Assembly (NCBI GenBank): GCA_018711685.1
Contig: DVHZ01000022.1
Location: forward strand, 1-36,568
Direction: 5' to 3'
Length of the DNA: 36,568 nucleotides
Source of the DNA: Candidatus Excrementavichristensenella intestinipullorum
GTDB taxonomy: Bacteria; Bacillota; Clostridia; Christensenellales; Aristaeellaceae
The notes below the pieces were generated by a model. The model saw only the letters and a program-made list of their open reading frames with translations, did not search any database and had not been told where the DNA came from. Of this stretch, positions 34,034 through 36,568 are shown in pieces (the stretch's first letter is position 1; each line of letters starts with the position of its first letter). Both the position numbers and the translations under genes were made by a program.

Positions 34034-35320
34034 TTAGTTCAACACTTCCAGGGTCACCTGAATGGTGAGGGTTTCGAACTGGCCGGAGGGCAGGCTGGAA
34101 CTGTTGGAACCGTAGTTGTAGGAATAGCCGTAGGGGTAATTGTAGCCGTAGTTTCCGCCGTAATTGCCGTAGTTTCTGCCGTAGTTGCCATAGTAGTTGC
34201 CATAGTTTCCGCCGTAGTTGCCGTAATTGCCGCCATAATTGTTGGCATTGTTGGACTGGGCGTTGTTGCGGCTGTACAGGCTCTGGGCGTTGTCATAGCG
34301 GACTACGGTGAGCTCCACGGTGTCGCCGGCCTGGTGCTTATCCAGCTCGGTGGTCAGTTCCTGTAGGGTGGTAACCCGCACGCCGTCCACATGGGTGATG
34401 AAGTCGTAGGGCTGGACGCCGGCCTTATCGGCGGGGCCGTCCTGGGTGACGTCGTACACGCAGACGCTGGCCGGCGGATAATCCACCCGGGCGTCGTCAG
34501 GACCTTCCTGGGCCGCTACGGTGACGCCCAGCTGGGGCCGCTGCACCTGGCCGTACTGGATGATGTCCATGGCCACCGGGTACACGGTGTCGATGGGAAT
34601 GGCAAAGCCCAGACCCTCGAAGGACACGGAGGAGAAGGCGCTGCCGGCGTACTTCAGGGTGTTGATGCCCACCAGCTCGCCGTTTACGTTGAACAGGCCG
34701 CCGCCGGAGTTGCCGCTGTTGATGGCGGCGTCGTGCTGGATGTAGGAGATGGCCCGGGTGGCGTTATCGGCGCTGACGCTGGTGCGCTCCAGGGCGGAGA
34801 CGATGCCGCTGGTCATGGTGTTGGCCAGCACCGTGCCGCCGGGATTGCCGATGGCAAATACGGTAGAGCCCACCACCAGTTCGCTGGAGGAGCCGATGGC
34901 TACGGGCACCAGCTCGTCGGAATCCACCTTCAGCACGGCCAGGTCGGTAGAGTCGTCATAGCCGGTGAGGGTAGCGTCGGCGTACTCGCCGGAGGGAAGC
35001 AGTACCTGGTAGGTATTGCCGTCCTCTACTACATGGTAGTTGGTGACCACATAGCCCTCGGCGATGACCACGCCGGAGCCCTGGCCGATCATCTGGCGCT
35101 GGTCGCCGTACTGGCGGCTCCACTGGGTGGAGTAGGTAATGACGCCTACCACCGAGTTCGCGGTTTTCTGGGCTACGGCGATGGCCGGGTTGGTATCGCC
35201 CACCACGCCGGTACCTGTTTGGGTTTCCTCCGCCAACACCGCGCTGCCCACCATGATGCAGGAGAGCGTCAGGGCGACCACCAGCGCGATAGCGGTAATG
35301 ATACGATTGGACTTTTTCAT
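34034..35320 (-). CDS. HtrA-like S1C serine protease with Gly/Asn/Tyr repeat in the PDZ domain
   Basis: Exported trypsin-like protease of 428 residues. The N-terminal signal/anchor helix spans about 8-29 (AVLAEE cleavage region). The triad is His96 in TNYHVVE, Asp126 in STDLAVL and Ser205 in GNSGGGL. A PDZ domain starts RPQLGVTV at about residue 250. Its last beta-hairpin is split by ~52 residues (about 356-407) made almost only of Tyr, Gly and Asn (repeating GNY and GNYG units), and then resumes with FETLTIQVTLEV. The paralogue at 63-1166 has a short loop at the same point. GGAGGT lies 8 bases before the ATG. A weak TATACT -10 lies upstream on the minus strand. It is monocistronic. Confidence 0.92.
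   Translation of the reverse strand: MKKSNRIITAIALVVALTLSCIMVGSAVLAEETQTGTGVVGDTNPAIAVAQKTANSVVGVITYSTQWSRQYGDQRQMIGQGSGVVIAEGYVVTNYHVVEDGNTYQVLLPSGEYADATLTGYDDSTDLAVLKVDSDELVPVAIGSSSELVVGSTVFAIGNPGGTVLANTMTSGIVSALERTSVSADNATRAISYIQHDAAINSGNSGGGLFNVNGELVGINTLKYAGSAFSSVSFEGLGFAIPIDTVYPVAMDIIQYGQVQRPQLGVTVAAQEGPDDARVDYPPASVCVYDVTQDGPADKAGVQPYDFITHVDGVRVTTLQELTTELDKHQAGDTVELTVVRYDNAQSLYSRNNAQSNNANNYGGNYGNYGGNYGNYYGNYGRNYGNYGGNYGYNYPYGYSYNYGSNSSSLPSGQFETLTIQVTLEVLN
34100..34255 (-). repeat. Degenerate 9- to 12-base tandem repeat coding GNY units
   Basis: Within the protease gene, units of the form GGC-AAC-TAC and GGA-AAC-TAC recur about ten times with synonymous variation and some Tyr/Pro/Arg substitutions. 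The third-base drift argues for selection on the protein repeat rather than a very recent slippage event. Confidence 0.85.
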
Positions 35321-35425
35321 GTTATCGCACCTCCGATTTCGGTTGATGGGATCAGTATAGCAAGCACATTTTGCAGAATCATGAACGAACCGTGAACGTT
35401 AAAGGGCCGGATGAAAAGTTTTAGG

Positions 35426-35455
35426 TTGACGGGCCGGCATAGGGCATGGTATAAT
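35426..35455 (+). promoter_or_regulatory. Sigma-A-like promoter of the ECF S component gene
   Basis: TTGACG (35426-35431) and TATAAT (35450-35455) with an 18-base spacer. The leader of about 90 bases has a small stem (CGAAG/CTTCG, about 35501-35517) and a run of seven T residues shortly before the ribosome binding site GGAGGG (35539-35544). This is a weak hint of attenuation; no known riboswitch was recognised. Confidence 0.7.
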
Positions 35456-35550
35456 AAAGAGCCGGTTGAAGCCGGGCGTTTCCCATGGGGATCGCGTTTC
35501 CGAAGAGGCGCGCTTCGTGGCTTATTTTTTTGGTTTTTGGAGGGATTGCC

Positions 35551-36072
35551 ATGAAACGGACCTCGCTTCTCACCCTGAGCGCCCTGTTCCTGGCGCTGGG
35601 CCTTATTCTGCCCTTTTTGACCGCCCAGATACCTGAAATCGGATCGATGCTGCTGCCCATGCACCTGCCGGTGCTGTTGTGCGGCTACGTGTGCGGGCCG
35701 GTGTGGGGGATGATGACCGGCGCGGTGACGCCCCTGCTGCGCAGCTGGATTTTTGGTATGCCGCCGCTGGTGCCCATGGCCTCCGCCATGGCCTTCGAAC
35801 TGGCGGCCTATGGCCTGTTTACCGGGCTATTTTACCGCAAATTGCCCAAGCAGAATGGATATATATACCTGTCCCTGGCGCTGGCCATGGTGCTGGGCCG
35901 GGGGGTGTATGGGCTGGCCATGACGGCCATTTTGGGGCTCACCGGTGGCGCCTATACCTGGGCGGCCTTTGTGAGCGGCGCCTTCCTGGAGGCGATACCG
36001 GGCATCGTGCTGCAGCTGGCGCTGATTCCCCTGTGCATCCTGGCGCTGAAGCGGGCCAGGCTGATGGCGTGA
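35551..36072 (+). CDS. ECF transporter S component (substrate-binding membrane protein)
   Basis: Membrane protein of 173 residues with about five to six helices, of the energy-coupling-factor S-component type (ECF_trnsprt family), which gives vitamin or nucleoside specificity to a shared EcfAAT module. Visible marks are the N-terminal LSALFLALGLILPFL, the loop GSMLLPMHLPVLLCGYVCGP and GMMTGAVTPLLRSWIFGMPP. No EcfA or EcfT genes are nearby, so it should use a module encoded elsewhere. I chose ATG 35551 (GGAGGG 6 bases upstream) over an ATG at 35485 that adds a non-homologous stretch. Its TGA overlaps the ATG of the kinase by one base. The substrate is unknown; the coupled kinase suggests uptake followed by phosphorylation. 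Confidence 0.85.
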   Translation: MKRTSLLTLSALFLALGLILPFLTAQIPEIGSMLLPMHLPVLLCGYVCGPVWGMMTGAVTPLLRSWIFGMPPLVPMASAMAFELAAYGLFTGLFYRKLPKQNGYIYLSLALAMVLGRGVYGLAMTAILGLTGGAYTWAAFVSGAFLEAIPGIVLQLALIPLCILALKRARLMA

Positions 36073-36568
36073 TGGACCGGGCGGAGCTGGAGGGCGCCGT
36101 CCAGGCGCTGCTGGCGGAAAGGGGGCGGGTGCTGCTGGCCCTGGAGGGCATGAGCGCCGCAGGCAAGACCACCCTGGCGGCGGAGCTGGCCCAGGCGTAC
36201 GGCGGCAACGTTTACCACATGGACGATTTTTGTTTCCCTGCCCACCAACGCCCCGACGATTGGCGGCAGGCGCCTGGCGGGCACATGGATTTGGAACGGT
36301 TCCGGCGGGAAGTGCTGAAGCCCTTGAGCCGGAAGGAAGCGGTGGCCTACCGTCCCTACAGCTGCCGGGAGGGCGCGTTTGGAGCGGAACGGCTGATCCG
36401 GCCCAAGTCCCTGGAAATCGTGGAAGGCGCTTACGCCACCCATCCCAGGCTGGCCGCGGCTTACGATCTGGCGGTGTTCGTCCAAGTGGACCCGGAGGAA
36501 CAGCGCCGGCGCATCCTGGCGCGCGGCGGGTCCCAGGGGCTGCTCCGGTTCCAGGAGATATGGATTCC
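36072..36568 (+). CDS. P-loop kinase, uridine kinase-like (partial, runs off the window)
   Basis: Open from the ATG at 36072 to the last base, giving 165 residues without a stop. A Walker A motif, GMSAAGKTTLA, is at about residues 26-36. After it comes HMDDFCFPAHQRPDDW, where the DDF motif is typical of uridine kinase/phosphoribulokinase-like enzymes. VDPEEQRRRILAR resembles their LID region. It is translationally coupled to the ECF S component by a one-base overlap, so it probably phosphorylates the imported compound and traps it in the cell (inference). Uridine itself is not shown; the family includes kinases of nucleosides, pantothenate and other small molecules. Confidence 0.8.
   Translation, partial: MDRAELEGAVQALLAERGRVLLALEGMSAAGKTTLAAELAQAYGGNVYHMDDFCFPAHQRPDDWRQAPGGHMDLERFRREVLKPLSRKEAVAYRPYSCREGAFGAERLIRPKSLEIVEGAYATHPRLAAAYDLAVFVQVDPEEQRRRILARGGSQGLLRFQEIWI

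Noticed and set aside
34100..34255. Short regular repeats considered as a CRISPR array
   Set aside because: Units are 9-12 bases with no spacers and lie in frame inside a protease gene.
1..36568. Search by eye for tRNA, rRNA, insertion sequences, phage genes or toxin-antitoxin pairs
   Set aside because: No cloverleaf, transposase, integrase or small toxin-like gene could be supported.

Overview
The window looks like a chromosomal segment of a high-GC, fermentative Firmicutes (Clostridia-type, probably gut-associated). Reasons: a zapA / U32-family / mutS2 gene run, YesM/YesN-type sensor pairs beside CUT1 sugar ABC transporters, a small alarmone synthetase, an ECF-type vitamin transporter S component, strong purine-rich ribosome binding sites, sigma-A-like promoters, and several TTG or GTG starts. 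No rRNA, tRNA, CRISPR array, prophage or transposase was seen.

Layout. 1-8.4 kb (minus strand): zapA, an RlhA-like U32 gene, mutS2, an OmpR-type response regulator, a HAMP histidine kinase and an HtrA-like protease form one long tightly spaced run. 8.4-10.3 kb (plus): glycerate kinase and a small (p)ppGpp synthetase. 10.4-17.4 kb: a YesN/YesM two-component pair diverges from a sugar-binding protein gene and a permease. The permease breaks off after its EAA loop and joins the 3' half of an old-yellow-enzyme-like oxidoreductase, followed by an aldo/keto reductase. 17.5-19.6 kb: an intact GH36 alpha-galactosidase. 20-23.8 kb: an intact ribose-type ABC transporter (binding protein, double ATPase, permease with an extra N-terminal domain). 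24-30.2 kb (minus): a second CUT1 operon (binding protein, two permeases) followed by a YesM-like kinase interrupted by an in-frame stop and a GH31 glycosidase that has lost the middle of its catalytic domain. 30.6-33.9 kb: surface-glycan genes (flippase, glycerol-3-phosphate cytidylyltransferase, PAPS-type sulfotransferase). 34.0-35.3 kb: a second HtrA-like protease with a Gly/Asn/Tyr repeat inside its PDZ domain. 35.5 kb to the end: an ECF S component coupled to a P-loop kinase that runs off the window.

How it fits together: three sugar uptake systems, two extracytoplasmic sensor kinases and two glycoside hydrolases make this a carbohydrate-scavenging region. Three of its genes are damaged: one fusion or deletion, one internal deletion with frameshift, and one nonsense codon. 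Either the region is decaying or the assembly has faults there. Shared design features are a strong hairpin directly after each of the three binding-protein genes, and binding proteins with type I signal peptides and no lipobox. I did not find a clearly new multi-gene system. The most distinctive items are the repeat-bearing HtrA, the damaged sugar loci, the sulfotransferase/flippase group, the ECF-kinase pair and the stacked hairpins at 33.9-34.0 kb.
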